DNA of 64,000 bases from Nostoc sphaeroides (GTDB lineage: Bacteria; Cyanobacteriota; Cyanobacteriia; Cyanobacteriales; Nostocaceae). The notes beneath the pieces were generated by a model. The model ran no database searches and was not told where the DNA came from. It saw only the letters and a list, made by a program, of their open reading frames with translations. The stretch's first letter is position 1, and each line of letters starts with the position of its first letter. The stretch spans positions 4,462,501-4,526,500 of the forward strand of contig NZ_CP031941.1 in the NCBI RefSeq assembly GCF_003443655.1, in the 5' to 3' direction. Made by a program: the position numbers and the translations under genes. This document shows positions 16,984 to 25,905 of the stretch, piece after piece.

Positions 16984-17708
16984 GTTTGTGTTCTCCCTTT
17001 TCAACAGAAATAACACGGAGTCCGATAAAAGTGGACTATAAGTGCTTGATTATTATTAAATCGTTTCTGATTGTCTCAAAAGTTGTATCCCTGATGAAGT
17101 GAAGACTTGTAAGGGTTTTAGCTGCGGTGTGTAGGCGTAGGCATGGCTCAAACCTTCTTCCTGATTGGAATCTAGCTTCTGAATTTAATAATATTACTGT
17201 TGCTTTTTTAAAATAAATCTTAATTTTTCGGCAAATTTGTTTTCAAGGTGGGGCGGTGTATTATACCAATTTTGTATGAAGATGCGCTAAATCAGATTTA
17301 AGTACAAGAAAGAAGAAACAAAAACGAACCGCAAAGGACGCAAAGGACGCAAAGAACATTAACAAAGAAGTTAAAAGGGTTTGGCGCAGCCTGATAAAGA
17401 AATAGTAAGCTAAAAAACATCTAACTTGGATAATCGAGTTAAATATAACTCTTGTGGGGTGGGCATCCTGCCCGCCCAGTATATGCAAGTTTATTTGTGG
17501 AACAGTTTATTAACTATCACCAAGAAATTTATAAAATTTATGTACAACTTCCCAAAAAGCACAAACATCCTCTCAGAGGATGTTTGTAAATAATTAGGTT
17601 GTAGTATCAATATCCCCCTAACCCTCTTTAAACAAGCAAAAAAGGGAGAATAACACTAATGCAGTTTGTTCATTCGAGGGCGTAGAAATTAACCTAGACA
17701 GGTATTAA
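16984..17708. other. chlB upstream region and spacer
   Basis: About 0.7 kb without a supported gene. It holds the chlB promoter, a GGGTGGGCATCCTGCCCGCC palindrome at about 17459-17478 that recurs near 34482, a repeat of GCAAAGGAC, and a perfect hairpin at 17561-17587 (ACAAACATCC / GGATGTTTGT), probably a terminator. A 75-residue minus-strand frame through these repeats is rejected. Confidence 0.55.
17561..17587. terminator. Hairpin, possible terminator
   Basis: Perfect arms ACAAACATCCTCT and AGAGGATGTTTGT with a one-base centre. It is isolated, more than 100 bp from the nearest gene end, and the T tract is weak. Confidence 0.4.
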
Positions 17709-18278
17709 TTACTGCCGAAAAATTTCTACTTTTTCTAACACTATGTCTTGATTAGGACGATCTCTAGTTGTAGGAACATTGGCGATGCGGTTGACTATAT
17801 CCATACCTTCGACAACTTTACCAAAAACACTGTGTTTGCGGTCAAGATGAGGCGTTGGCCCTTCTGTAATGAACCATTGCGAACCATTAGTACCGCGTCC
17901 TGCATTTGCCATTGAGAGGATACCCGCACTAGAGTGTTTCAATTCAGGATGAAATTCATCTTCAAATTGATATCCCGGGCCACCAGTACCCCAACGGTTG
18001 GCCATATCTGGATAACGAGCCAGGGGATCGCCACACTGAATCATAAAATCAGGGATGACTCGGTGAAAGCGAACTCCATCGTAGGCAGGAGTCCCTTTCT
18101 GAGATTGACCTGTCTTAGGGTCTTTCCAGTCGATTGTCCCGGTTGCTAAACCTACAAAATTTTTGACGGTGTTGGGGGTTTTGTCTTCCTCCAAACGAAC
18201 TATAATTTGACCCAAGGAAGTAATTAAACGAGCGTGCAGTGTCCCATCACCGGGAATATTAATTTCTGGAAAATTCAT
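17709..18278 (-). CDS. Cyclophilin-type peptidyl-prolyl cis-trans isomerase
   Basis: 189 residues. The cyclophilin signature is clear: [14 protein letters not shown], then [32 protein letters not shown] and [16 protein letters not shown] and F of FHRV, Q of FMIQ and the H of HLD are the usual active-site positions. There is no signal peptide, so it is probably cytoplasmic. It catalyses proline isomerisation during folding. It is monocistronic; a MITE lies just upstream of the start. Confidence 0.93.
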   Translation of the reverse strand: MNFPEINIPGDGTLHARLITSLGQIIVRLEEDKTPNTVKNFVGLATGTIDWKDPKTGQSQKGTPAYDGVRFHRVIPDFMIQCGDPLARYPDMANRWGTGGPGYQFEDEFHPELKHSSAGILSMANAGRGTNGSQWFITEGPTPHLDRKHSVFGKVVEGMDIVNRIANVPTTRDRPNQDIVLEKVEIFRQ

Positions 18279-18308
18279 GAGCTATCCTATGAATGAAAAC
18301 TGTCAGTA

Positions 18309-18448
18309 AGTAAGTCGGTGTGAATAATTCAAACTATGTGTTTTTTAATGTAAAATTATTGTAATCCATTTCGTAGTAAGGACTTCAGTCCTTCTTTTAG
18401 GACTGAAGTCCTTACTACAAACATGCAAATTATTTCCGCCGTCTTACT
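18309..18448. mobile_element. MITE-C copy (AGTAAGTCGGTG ends)
   Basis: A 140-bp element with inverted ends AGTAAGTCGGTGTGAATAA and the complement of AGTAAGACGGCGGAAATAA, flanked by TA on both sides. The centre is a strong hairpin (GTAGTAAGGACTTCAGTCCT and its complement). Related copies: 25550-25905 and 29769-29906. Confidence 0.75.
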
Positions 18449-18540
18449 TATTTGACCTACGATAAGCTTATCAGCATTCAAGTTACAGGTTTACAGATTA
18501 CGAAAAAACTAAACTAAGGAAACTTTAAAAAACGAATATT

Positions 18541-18897
18541 TTACTCTGGTAAATTAATCGCTAGATTACGGCTAAAGAATCCTCTAGGGATTAGCTTAAA
18601 GCCAACTCGGTGAATAGGTATCACAGGCCAATCTTGCGATCGCAGAACATGAGTTATACCCATTGTGTACCACAGCACGATATCTTCACCCATCAATGAT
18701 TCATCGTCTGCAATATATTTTGGCAAACCCTGTTCTGGTTGAGTCTGGGTGAGATAATCGCCGCCAGCATAGAGTTCAGCAGCTTTATATTTTGTTACCA
18801 GACGTGGTGAGTCGCAAATTCTGCCTTTTGACGGATGTTTGAGCCTTCCACAGGGAAAAATATGGAATTTCCACCAGGCATTAGCATATATCTAGGT
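18541..18897 (-). pseudogene. C-terminal remnant of a copper amine oxidase
   Basis: The last 61 codons (EDIVLWYTMGITHVLRSQDW, VIPIHRVGFKLIPRGFF) match the C-terminus of primary-amine oxidases (tyramine oxidase type). The similarity continues upstream: PGGNSIFFPVEGSN, AEFATHHVW, then VTKYKAAELYAGGDYLTQ, but in a different frame. One base is missing in the codon after HHVW, which puts a TAA there. Everything N-terminal to about residue 500 of the usual 650, including the TPQ-forming tyrosine, is gone. Non-functional remnant of a formerly complete gene. Confidence 0.85.
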
Positions 18898-19214
18898 GCA
18901 GCCCCTAGCGCTTAACAAGTGGTAGGGGTTTAAGTCAAGAGCTTCTATCAAGCAGCGCGTGAAAGTGTCGGGGTCTAAATCCCCGTCACAAAACGTAATT
19001 GCGTTAGCGCAGCGTTAGCGACGTAGGAGCGTCATTGCGAATTGCGAATTGCGAATTGTTTTAATCATCTTTTACATTTTTACAAAAGAGTTATAGTTAT
19101 CTATTTCCAAGCTTAAGCATGAAAACCGATAAATTAAGAGGCTAAAGCCAAATTAATTTGTTAATAGTTAGCCAGTAGGGAGTAGGGAGAAATAAACAAT
19201 GCCCAATGCCCAAT
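18898..19214. other. Intergenic, short repeats
   Basis: No gene. It contains a GGGGTCTAAATCCCC-type hairpin repeat (also near 10880) and three tandem GCGAATT units at 19035-19059, and ends in CCCAATG repeats just before the Ycf37-like gene. Confidence 0.5.
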
Positions 19215-19739
19215 TTACGCAGAAACTAAACGACGTAAAGATTCAGCACGGCGTTTAGCAATAGGGTTATTTGGAGCCAATTTTAGTGCTTCTTCGTAAC
19301 TTTGTAACGCCTGAGTAGTTAACTTTTTCTTTTCATAAGCATGACCGAGATTATTCAACCCTGTTACGTAGTCTGGTTTAGCTTTTAGGGCTTCTTTATA
19401 CTGACGAATTGCTAGGTCATATTGCTCTTGAATAAAATAAATATAACCCAGCCCGTTGTAAATAGGGGCAATATTTTCTTCTCCCTCTTCTTGAGCCGCT
19501 TTGATAGCTTTTTGAAACAGCAGTATCGCTTGGGAATACATTTTTTTGTCTGAATAAATACTGCCTAACTCGTAATATTCTTGAGTCGTACCCTTTTCTT
19601 TTTCTAACTTCTTCCGCAATCTTGCAAAGGAGCCTTCAATCTTGCGAGTTTTGAAAATCTGGCGAAAAACACTCACGGCTGCAATTGTGAGTATAACCAC
19701 CAAAACTGAGAGATAAACAACGGCTAGACTGTTATCCAT
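19215..19739 (-). CDS. Membrane-anchored TPR protein, Ycf37-like
   Basis: 174 residues: one N-terminal membrane helix (about 5-26), a short basic linker (RKIEGSFARLRKKLEKEKG), then three TPR units (EYYELGSIYSDKKMYSQAIL, APIYNGLGYIYFIQEQYDLA, TGLNNLGHAYEKKKLTTQAL). The length and architecture match cyanobacterial Ycf37 (about 173 residues), which contributes to photosystem I assembly and stability. Generic TPR proteins can look similar, so the assignment is probable rather than certain. Heptamer repeats (TGACCAA type) fill the spacer downstream of the next gene. Confidence 0.7.
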   Translation of the reverse strand: MDNSLAVVYLSVLVVILTIAAVSVFRQIFKTRKIEGSFARLRKKLEKEKGTTQEYYELGSIYSDKKMYSQAILLFQKAIKAAQEEGEENIAPIYNGLGYIYFIQEQYDLAIRQYKEALKAKPDYVTGLNNLGHAYEKKKLTTQALQSYEEALKLAPNNPIAKRRAESLRRLVSA

Positions 19740-19843
19740 TGCTGCAAATACAAATATTATAAAGTTTGTTATTTGTCATTTGTCCTTTGTCATTTGTTAT
19801 TCACTAATGACTAATGACCAATGACCAATGACTAATGACCAAC

Positions 19844-20656
19844 TTACGGTAAACCCCAATATTGAACACGTCGCTGGAGCCAACCTTCTGCTAAGTAACG
19901 AGCGATCGCTTGATTCACATTCCGTCTTAAATCATCGTACTGCAATCCCTTGGGCATGACTACAGACAAGGGTTCAGTTGATAGCTTAATTGGTAGTAGC
20001 CGATATTGGGGATATTGTTGCACCCAACCGCTCAGTACGCTAGCATCTGCGGCAAAGGCAAAGGCTGCATTAGTTTCTATTTTATCTCGCGCTTCGTTAT
20101 AAGAATTCACTCCTACCAACTCGGCGTTTGGCACATAGTACCGCACTTGGGCAATGGTGCTGGAGTTATTGAGTACAGCAATTTTTTGTTTTGCAAAATC
20201 ACTCAATTTCTGTACAGAGGCATCTTTTGTAACTAATACAGTGCTATCCAAATAGTAGGGAACACTGAAACTAACTATGCGGCTGCGAGATTCAGTTGCT
20301 GTCACCCTAGCGATCGCAAAATCAACTTTTTTGTCTAAGACTACAGCCAAGCGATCGCGATTCGCTACGGGTTTCAATTTCACAGCCTCAGTACCAACCA
20401 AGTCAAGTGCTAATCGCTGTGCTAAGTCAATTTCTAAACCTTGTAAATTACCGTTAGCATCTCTAAATCCCAACGGACGCAAGTTATCTTTAACGGCAAC
20501 AGTTAGATAGCCTCGCTGCTGAATTTCTGGCATTTCGGCAGCAGACGCAATTAATCCTGTCCCCACTACGGAAAAGCAAGATATCCAAAAAATAGTGGCG
20601 GATAATACCAGATGTAACCGAGTAATTATTTTCCATCTGTTACATCTGTTATGCAT
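19844..20656 (-). CDS. Family-3 extracellular solute-binding protein
   Basis: 270 residues. A signal peptide (hydrophobic about 14-38, ending ASAAEMPEI) precedes a full SBP_bac_3 domain: GYLTVAVKDNLRPLGFRD, LQGLEIDLAQRLA, VDFAIARVTATESRS, ISFSVPYYLDS-like, then the C-terminal RYLAEGWLQRRVQYWG. The family binds amino acids or related ligands in the periplasm. It begins only 12 bp after rplT on the same strand, so it may be co-transcribed with the ribosomal genes. No permease or ATPase lies nearby, so its partner complex must be encoded elsewhere. Confidence 0.82.
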   Translation of the reverse strand: MHNRCNRWKIITRLHLVLSATIFWISCFSVVGTGLIASAAEMPEIQQRGYLTVAVKDNLRPLGFRDANGNLQGLEIDLAQRLALDLVGTEAVKLKPVANRDRLAVVLDKKVDFAIARVTATESRSRIVSFSVPYYLDSTVLVTKDASVQKLSDFAKQKIAVLNNSSTIAQVRYYVPNAELVGVNSYNEARDKIETNAAFAFAADASVLSGWVQQYPQYRLLPIKLSTEPLSVVMPKGLQYDDLRRNVNQAIARYLAEGWLQRRVQYWGLP

Positions 20657-20668
20657 CCCTTGCCACCT

Positions 20669-21025
20669 TTATCCTTTAGCTTGATTTGCGAGTTCAGCAA
20701 CTTTGCCGAAGCTAGCTGGATCGAGGACTGCTAATTGTGCCAACATCTTGCGATTTAGTTGGATATCAGCTTTTTTCAAGTTACCGATCAACTGGCTGTA
20801 ACTCAAGCCGTGTTGTCTTGAAGCAGCATTGATGCGGGTGATCCAGAGGCGACGAAAATCGCGCTTTTTCTTTTTGCGATCGCGGTAGGCACTCCGTAGC
20901 GCCTTCATCACTTGTTGGTTGGCAGTTCTAAACAGAGTTGAGTGAGAACCGCGAAAACCTTTAGCTAGTTTGAGAATTTTATTGCGGCGCTTCCGAGCTA
21001 CATTACCGCGTTTTACCCGAGTCAT
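20669..21025 (-). CDS. rplT: 50S ribosomal protein L20
   Basis: 118 residues, the normal length. The basic N-terminus [20 protein letters not shown] and the motifs [35 protein letters not shown] and the C-terminal domain are standard L20. It is a 23S rRNA-binding assembly protein. It follows rpmI by 19 bp; infC is not adjacent, unlike in many bacteria. Confidence 0.98.
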   Translation of the reverse strand: MTRVKRGNVARKRRNKILKLAKGFRGSHSTLFRTANQQVMKALRSAYRDRKKKKRDFRRLWITRINAASRQHGLSYSQLIGNLKKADIQLNRKMLAQLAVLDPASFGKVAELANQAKG

Positions 21026-21044
21026 AACTTATTTCCTAAAATAC

Positions 21045-21242
21045 TTACAAATATGGGAGCATTAAGCGCACGTTCAGTTCATCGCGTTCATGTACAAGCG
21101 CACTCTGACGCAGGCTACGCTTTTTGTTGGAAGATTTGTGCTCTAAAAGGTGGCTTTTGAACGCTTTACGACGGACGATTTTGCCGGTGCCGGTGGCACG
21201 GAATCGCTTTGCCGCAGCTTTACGAGTCTTTAGTTTAGGCAT
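21045..21242 (-). CDS. rpmI: 50S ribosomal protein L35
   Basis: 65 residues, the normal length. [20 protein letters not shown] and [16 protein letters not shown] are diagnostic. It is the first gene of the rpmI-rplT unit; a promoter is expected in the 80 bp between it and the toxin-antitoxin genes. Confidence 0.98.
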   Translation of the reverse strand: MPKLKTRKAAAKRFRATGTGKIVRRKAFKSHLLEHKSSNKKRSLRQSALVHERDELNVRLMLPYL

Positions 21243-21325
21243 GGTCTAGTTTTGATTCGACACGATCCATTATTATACTAATAAAATTGCTGGAATGGAA
21301 ATTAAATAAAGGATTTAACCAACTA

Positions 21326-21631
21326 CTAAAGAATATCCTCACTTAAGAAAACTGTCTCTAAATCCCGATAACCATTGACAATACGTGCAACTTCTACACC
21401 GCCATCAATGGGACGATAAAATATCAAATAATCTTCTACGGGGAAACTCTGTAAACCGCTAGCAAAATTATCGCAACTTTGCCCCATATTAGGAAAATTA
21501 GCCAACAGCTTACACTGCTGTATAATTTTTTTGTTGAGTTTTCGAGCCGCACCAGGATTAAAGCGGGTAATATAGCGGCTAATTTCTTTCAAATCTAATC
21601 TAGCTGAAGGCGCTAAAATACACCTACTCAT
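21326..21631 (-). CDS. RelE/ParE-family toxin
   Basis: 101 residues. The small basic fold reads RCILAPSARLDLKEISRYI, ARKLNKKIIQQCKLLANFPNMG, YLIFYRPIDGGVEVARIVNGYRD, the normal layout of ParE/RelE-superfamily toxins (PF05016). It overlaps the upstream antitoxin by one base (TAATG), implying translational coupling. ParE members poison gyrase and RelE members cleave mRNA; the sequence favours the ParE side because a ParD-like antitoxin precedes it. Confidence 0.85.
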   Translation of the reverse strand: MSRCILAPSARLDLKEISRYITRFNPGAARKLNKKIIQQCKLLANFPNMGQSCDNFASGLQSFPVEDYLIFYRPIDGGVEVARIVNGYRDLETVFLSEDIL

Positions 21632-21915
21632 TATTTAGCAGCCTCAGCTTGTTGCATTTGGGCTTCAGCACGTCGAATGTCTTCTTCTATTTCTGCAAAT
21701 ACCTCTTCACCATCAATTCCTTCACCACGTTCGAGTTCTTCAATACCAACTTGGATTTTAGCTTTCAATTCTGCTAGACGCTGATCTCGAAGGCGATCGC
21801 GTTCTTCTAGCAACCTCAATGCTTCACCCATCACCTCACTAACTGAGTGATATTTCCCGCTACTAACTTTATCCTTAACCAACTGCTCCAGTTCTGGGGT
21901 CAAAGATATATTCAC
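21631..21915 (-). CDS. ParD-family antitoxin
   Basis: 94 residues. The N-terminus ISLTPELEQLVKDKVSSGKY followed by HSVSEVMGEALRLLEERDRL is the ribbon-helix-helix of ParD (CC2985-type). The C-terminal half is a highly charged helix (RLAELKAKIQVGIEELERGE) that should bind the toxin. It is the first gene of the pair and is expected to autoregulate it. Confidence 0.87.
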   Translation of the reverse strand: MNISLTPELEQLVKDKVSSGKYHSVSEVMGEALRLLEERDRLRDQRLAELKAKIQVGIEELERGEGIDGEEVFAEIEEDIRRAEAQMQQAEAAK

Positions 21916-22045
21916 AACTATTACCTCATTCCATTTACTCTATATCCTAACCGAGAGAGGTTAGAGCAAAATTAAAATAATTCGTAATTGATAATACTAC
22001 CCTCTAGCAAGTATTACAAATGACAAATGACAAATGACAAATTAG

Positions 22046-24106
22046 TTAATTCGCTGCTGTTTGGGCTTCTTGATAAACTATTTCTTGAAACTGAATCATA
22101 TCTTTTTGCGGATCGGCGTGGCTGACTTTCACCAATATCTGTTCGCCCAAGTTCACAGAACGCTTGAAAACCATTGGTAACTGCAAGCCCAAATCTTCTA
22201 TCAAAATTAGAGCCAAGTTGCTGTCTTCGCGCAGCCACATCAACACTGTCACATCCCAAGTTTCCTCTGGATGACGGCGTAAATACTCTAGAGCATAATA
22301 TCTATTAGTTTGCCGTTCCACCATCGTCACTTCTTGAGTGATGCTGGTGACAGTCATCATCACTTCTTTAAGTTGATCTGCGGAAAATGGTAAAACTTCA
22401 CCCCGCAAATGGGCTTTAAGTTGGAAGTGGGTAAGCAAGTCACTGTAACGACGGATGGGAGAGGTTGCTTGAGTGTAGGTATCCAAACCCAAACCAGCAT
22501 GGCGCAGAGGCGTAATGCTCATTTCGCTCTTGGGCATACAACGACGCATAGCGCAAGCGCGAACGAATCCAGCGGGAAGTAGCAGCAATTCTTCTTCTGG
22601 GGGTAATTCCGGTTGCGGCTGACCGCGAAAGGGCAAAGGTATGTTATGAGTTTTACCATAACGAGCCGCAACTTCACCGGCAACAATCATCATTTCTGCC
22701 ACTACTTGCCGTGACGGGGAATCGTCCAAAATATCAATATTGATCTCATCATCTTTGACTTTGATCATCGCTTCCGGCATGGTGATGCTAATTGCCCCTT
22801 GAGCGTAACGCCAAGCTTTGCGCTTCTGCGCCCAGGTTGCGATCGCAGCAATTTCTGGTTCTGCCTGTACCCGTAATTGCAGCATTTCATCTACATCTTC
22901 GTAGGTGAGGCGATAAGTCGGCTTAATCGAACTGGTATGAATGCTGTAATCTTCTACTCCCCCAGTTGTATCTAAAATAATCCCGAAACTGAGGGCGCAA
23001 CAAACCCGTCCCTGGATCAGACTCATTGGCCCAGTCGCCAATACCTCTGGGAACATGGGAATCATCCCCGTAGGTAAATAGACTGTGCTACCCCGCTTTC
23101 TCGCTTCCAAATCTAATTCATCGTCAGGTACTAACCATCTAGTAGGATCGGCGATATGCACCCATAGGCGTTCCCGGCCATCGGGTAGTACTTCCCAACT
23201 CAGACCATCGTCGATCTCTGTGGTAGTTTCATCATCAATGGTGTAGACCTTCAGGTGAGTCAGATCAAGGCGGTTTGTATCTGAGTCAATCGGCGGGAAA
23301 TCCAAACGCTGTTGCGCCACTTCTAATACCTTATTAGGAAATTGGATCGGAATTGAAGAACGACGCAGGAACAAGTTTTCATAAGGACTCCAGCAACCCA
23401 AATCCACCAATAGCTGAAAGGCTCCTTGCGGTGTTGTGGGCCGTCCCAGCATGGTCATAGTTTCTAATACTGGAGCGCTTGGCGGATAAGCGCGAGCTAA
23501 AGAGTCATAATTAACTCCTGTCCGCACGGTGTCAGCAAGCAGTGCTGCGTATTTTTCGAGTCCTTCTAAGCGCTGGCGATCGTGACGCCCCCATTCTACT
23601 GCTTCACCTTTAAGCGCCTGCTCTACACGAGTTAAAAATTCCTGCTGTCCCTTAGCTTTTAGTGCCTCTACTTCCACCTGATGCTGGCGTTCTGCCACCT
23701 GAGCAGCAGTTCGCGGCTCGTAAGCGTCTCCTTTTTGCTTGAAATAAAGTTTGTCGTCTGATAACAAGCAATGGGCGGCGTAACAAGGAGGGGCAGTTGA
23801 TTCTGAAAATAGCAAATTTGCCATTTGGTCGGGGGTGACTGTTTCCCCATCCTCAACCAGTAATTCCCAAGCCACCTCTAAGCTAGATGGATCTAAATAA
23901 GGCTTGACCTGCTCCAAAAAGCTGGCAATCTCTGAGGGCTTGTACGTCTGTCCGGTAACTGTATAAGTTATTTGTCTAGGCGCGAGGCTGTGGGATTGAC
24001 CACGTTCGTCTACCACAAACCAGCGGGTTTTACCGTCTGGACGTTCTACGATGCCCAGACGGCGATCGCCTTGAACCCTAAATTCAACTAGCGTCCCCTT
24101 CTCCAC
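22046..24106 (-). CDS. RNase II/R family 3'-5' exoribonuclease
   Basis: 686 residues from a GTG start. The RNB active site is present: IDDETTTEIDDGLSW at about residues 289-304, with the clustered aspartates that bind Mg, followed by HIADPTRWL and the GPMSLIQGR and FRGQPQPELP blocks. The length is that of cyanobacterial RNase II/R-like proteins, shorter than enteric RNase R. Function: processive decay of mRNA and structured RNA fragments. It follows rpsR and rpmG on the same strand, with a repeat-filled spacer between. Confidence 0.9.
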   Translation of the reverse strand: MEKGTLVEFRVQGDRRLGIVERPDGKTRWFVVDERGQSHSLAPRQITYTVTGQTYKPSEIASFLEQVKPYLDPSSLEVAWELLVEDGETVTPDQMANLLFSESTAPPCYAAHCLLSDDKLYFKQKGDAYEPRTAAQVAERQHQVEVEALKAKGQQEFLTRVEQALKGEAVEWGRHDRQRLEGLEKYAALLADTVRTGVNYDSLARAYPPSAPVLETMTMLGRPTTPQGAFQLLVDLGCWSPYENLFLRRSSIPIQFPNKVLEVAQQRLDFPPIDSDTNRLDLTHLKVYTIDDETTTEIDDGLSWEVLPDGRERLWVHIADPTRWLVPDDELDLEARKRGSTVYLPTGMIPMFPEVLATGPMSLIQGRVCCALSFGIILDTTGGVEDYSIHTSSIKPTYRLTYEDVDEMLQLRVQAEPEIAAIATWAQKRKAWRYAQGAISITMPEAMIKVKDDEINIDILDDSPSRQVVAEMMIVAGEVAARYGKTHNIPLPFRGQPQPELPPEEELLLLPAGFVRACAMRRCMPKSEMSITPLRHAGLGLDTYTQATSPIRRYSDLLTHFQLKAHLRGEVLPFSADQLKEVMMTVTSITQEVTMVERQTNRYYALEYLRRHPEETWDVTVLMWLREDSNLALILIEDLGLQLPMVFKRSVNLGEQILVKVSHADPQKDMIQFQEIVYQEAQTAAN

Positions 24107-24138
24107 AACTCTCGCACTTTAATTTGGTGAACAGTTTA

Positions 24139-24285
24139 AATTAGTTAGGAGTGAGGAGTGAGGAGTGAGGAGTTAATTGATAACTCATAACTCATAACTC
24201 ATAACTTCTAACTCATCACTTTAAATTAGTTAGGAGTGAGGAGTTAATTGATAACTCATAACTCATAACTCATAACTCATCACTC
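24139..24285. repeat. Duplicated heptamer/TAACTCA repeat block
   Basis: Two successive copies of a block reading AATTAGTTAGGAGTGAGGAG... then AATTGATAACTCATAACTCA. Each has purine-rich GAGTTA units facing complementary TAACTCA units, so each copy can fold on itself. It fills the spacer between rpsR and the RNase gene. It resembles the STRR heptamer repeats known from heterocystous cyanobacteria. Confidence 0.8.
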
Positions 24286-24288
24286 TTT

Positions 24289-24504
24289 TTAGCCTTCCGC
24301 ATTGATAAATGGCAACAAAGCCACAATCCGCGATCGCTTAATTGCTAATGTCAACTCTCGCTGTTGCTGAGATGTCAGCCCAGTAATCCGACGTGGCAAT
24401 ATCTTACCCCGCTCGGTGACAAACTTACGCAGTAAATCAACATCTTTATAATCGATTGGTTCTCCTGGCTTGATCGGAGAAAGGCGACGACGGAAATAAC
24501 TCAT
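24289..24504 (-). CDS. rpsR: 30S ribosomal protein S18
   Basis: 71 residues, the normal length. [40 protein letters not shown] and [10 protein letters not shown] are diagnostic. It is separated from rpmG by 2 bp, so the two are translated together. This rpmG-rpsR-RNase order is common in cyanobacteria. Confidence 0.98.
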   Translation of the reverse strand: MSYFRRRLSPIKPGEPIDYKDVDLLRKFVTERGKILPRRITGLTSQQQRELTLAIKRSRIVALLPFINAEG

Positions 24505-24506
24505 CT

Positions 24507-24701
24507 CTACTTAATTTCCTTGTGAACGGTATGTTTGTTGCAGTGGGTGCAGAACTTTTTCAGTTCTAGCCGGTTAGTGGTGTTGCGGCGATTCTTGGTG
24601 CTGGTATAACGAGAAACACCAGCAGAACGCTTGTCTGAATTTGTCCGGCACTCAGTACACTCTAGTGTGATAATAATGCGGGCACCTTTACTCTTAGCCA
24701 T
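24507..24701 (-). CDS. rpmG: 50S ribosomal protein L33
   Basis: 64 residues. It is the zinc-ribbon form: C15 and C18 in ECTEC, then C51 and C54 in FCTHC, with [20 protein letters not shown] between. First gene of the ribosomal pair. Confidence 0.98.
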   Translation of the reverse strand: MAKSKGARIIITLECTECRTNSDKRSAGVSRYTSTKNRRNTTNRLELKKFCTHCNKHTVHKEIK

Positions 24702-24744
24702 AATCTTACAAACAGTGAAGCCTGAAGAGAATTAACACAAATGA

Positions 24745-25302
24745 CTATCTTCTCACATTCCGCCGCATATTATCAACTAATCTTTTAATTTTTATGTCGA
24801 GCGAGTAGCCACGACGCGACGAAACGATAAAAGTTCCACAATAGCGATCGTGTAAAGCCTGCCGCATCTGGGTATCAGAGAAGGCAGTCCCACAATCAAT
24901 TGCTAGGGGAAGTACTAGCAGTATAGCAGTGGGATTGGCTCTAATATTGCTCAGGGCAATTGACACTAAGAGGGCACCCAAGCCAACGATCGCCTCTCGC
25001 TTCACTAGTGAGAGCAAATCTGGAATTCTGCCCACTACTTCCCCATCTTCAACTTCTAACACCTTTAAATCGAACGCCCAACGCCCTAAACTTTGACCTT
25101 GATTGTTGTATGCCACCAGCACCCGCAAAATCAGCCAAAATATCACAAAAACTAGGATTTGCACAAATTTTATCCCGATATCGCCGCCTCCCAGTAGGGA
25201 ACTGACTAACCAGACACCAAGGAAATCAAGCCCCAATGCCATACCTCGTCGCCCAATTTCAGCCTTGGGATAGTGTTTTTGGGGAAGTCGTTCGATAGTC
25301 AT
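24745..25302 (-). CDS. RDD family membrane protein
   Basis: 185 residues. It begins with a basic region, then the RDD-type pattern: ALGLDFLGVWLVSSLL, a second hydrophobic segment (FVQILVFVIFWLILRVLVAY), NQGQSLGRWAFDLKV, and two further hydrophobic stretches. The Arg-Asp-Asp triad is not strictly kept. RDD proteins are small multi-pass membrane proteins, some implicated in ion exchange; the role here is unknown. It lies just upstream of rpmG on the same strand, perhaps under a shared promoter. Confidence 0.75.
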   Translation of the reverse strand: MTIERLPQKHYPKAEIGRRGMALGLDFLGVWLVSSLLGGGDIGIKFVQILVFVIFWLILRVLVAYNNQGQSLGRWAFDLKVLEVEDGEVVGRIPDLLSLVKREAIVGLGALLVSIALSNIRANPTAILLVLPLAIDCGTAFSDTQMRQALHDRYCGTFIVSSRRGYSLDIKIKRLVDNMRRNVRR

Positions 25303-25366
25303 ACAACACAGGTATTTTTATTGAGGGGTTGGGAAATAATTGCTCCTGTTTTTTATATTAAGGTTA

Positions 25367-25455
25367 GGACTTACGCATGAGTTACGGAATAACTAACCGC
25401 AGAGGCACAGAGGGCACAGAGAAATCAGAGTTTGAGAGATATTTTGCGTAAGTCC
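25367..25455. mobile_element. MITE-B copy (GGACTTACGCA ends)
   Basis: 89 bp with ends GGACTTACGCA and TTGCGTAAGTCC and TA on both flanks. The interior (AACCGCAGAGGCACAGAGG) differs from that of other copies; only the ends are shared. Confidence 0.8.
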
Positions 25456-25549
25456 TAAAGGTGATGGCTTGGGTTTGGCGTTTAGCCTAGTTTTGAATGA
25501 TGAGAGCCTTTTTGGTAAAGTTTCGTAAATTATTAAAGGTTTGTATCTA

Positions 25550-25905
25550 AGTACGTGGGTGAGAATAAATCAAACTAGATTAAGTAATGAATGGCACTAA
25601 GAAAAGGCGAAAGGCTTGTTTAACCTCGTTCCCAGTCTTCAGACTGGGAATGTATTCAAGGGGCTGCTGCCTCCTCTTTGTTGACGAGAGGCGGAGCCTC
25701 CCAGAATTCGTTCCCAGACTGGAGCCTGGGAACGAGGCAACACAAGACTTTGGACTTACTCTTAGTGCCATTCGATTAAGTAATGTAAAAAATATTGAAA
25801 TTAGTTCGTAGTGAGCGGCTCCAGCCATCATTTGAGGACTAAAGTCCTCTCTACGAGACGCACTCGCGTTCACTACAAACCTTGAATTATTCACGCCGCT
25901 CTACT
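25550..25905. mobile_element. MITE-C copy interrupted by another element
   Basis: The ends AGTACGTGGGTGAGAATAA and the complement of AGTAGAGCGGCGTGAATAA are flanked by TA on both sides. The same element, without the interruption, lies in reverse orientation at 29769-29906. Removing the inserted element and one target duplication gives about 160 bp. Confidence 0.8.
25589..25773. mobile_element. MITE-D, inserted in MITE-C with an 11-bp target duplication
   Basis: 185 bp with 13-bp perfect terminal repeats GAATGGCACTAAG / CTTAGTGCCATTC. It is flanked by GATTAAGTAAT at 25578-25588 and 25774-25784, a direct repeat present only once in the uninterrupted MITE-C at 29769-29906. The core contains CCTCGTTCCCAG...CTGGGAACGAGG, a palindrome also seen inside the element at 37923-38108. 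Confidence 0.88.

Noticed and set aside
17261-17488. 75-codon minus-strand frame
   Set aside because: Built from a GGGTGGGCATCC palindrome and GCAAAGGAC repeats.
25580-25894. 104- and 74-codon frames
   Set aside because: They lie wholly within the nested MITE-C/MITE-D elements.
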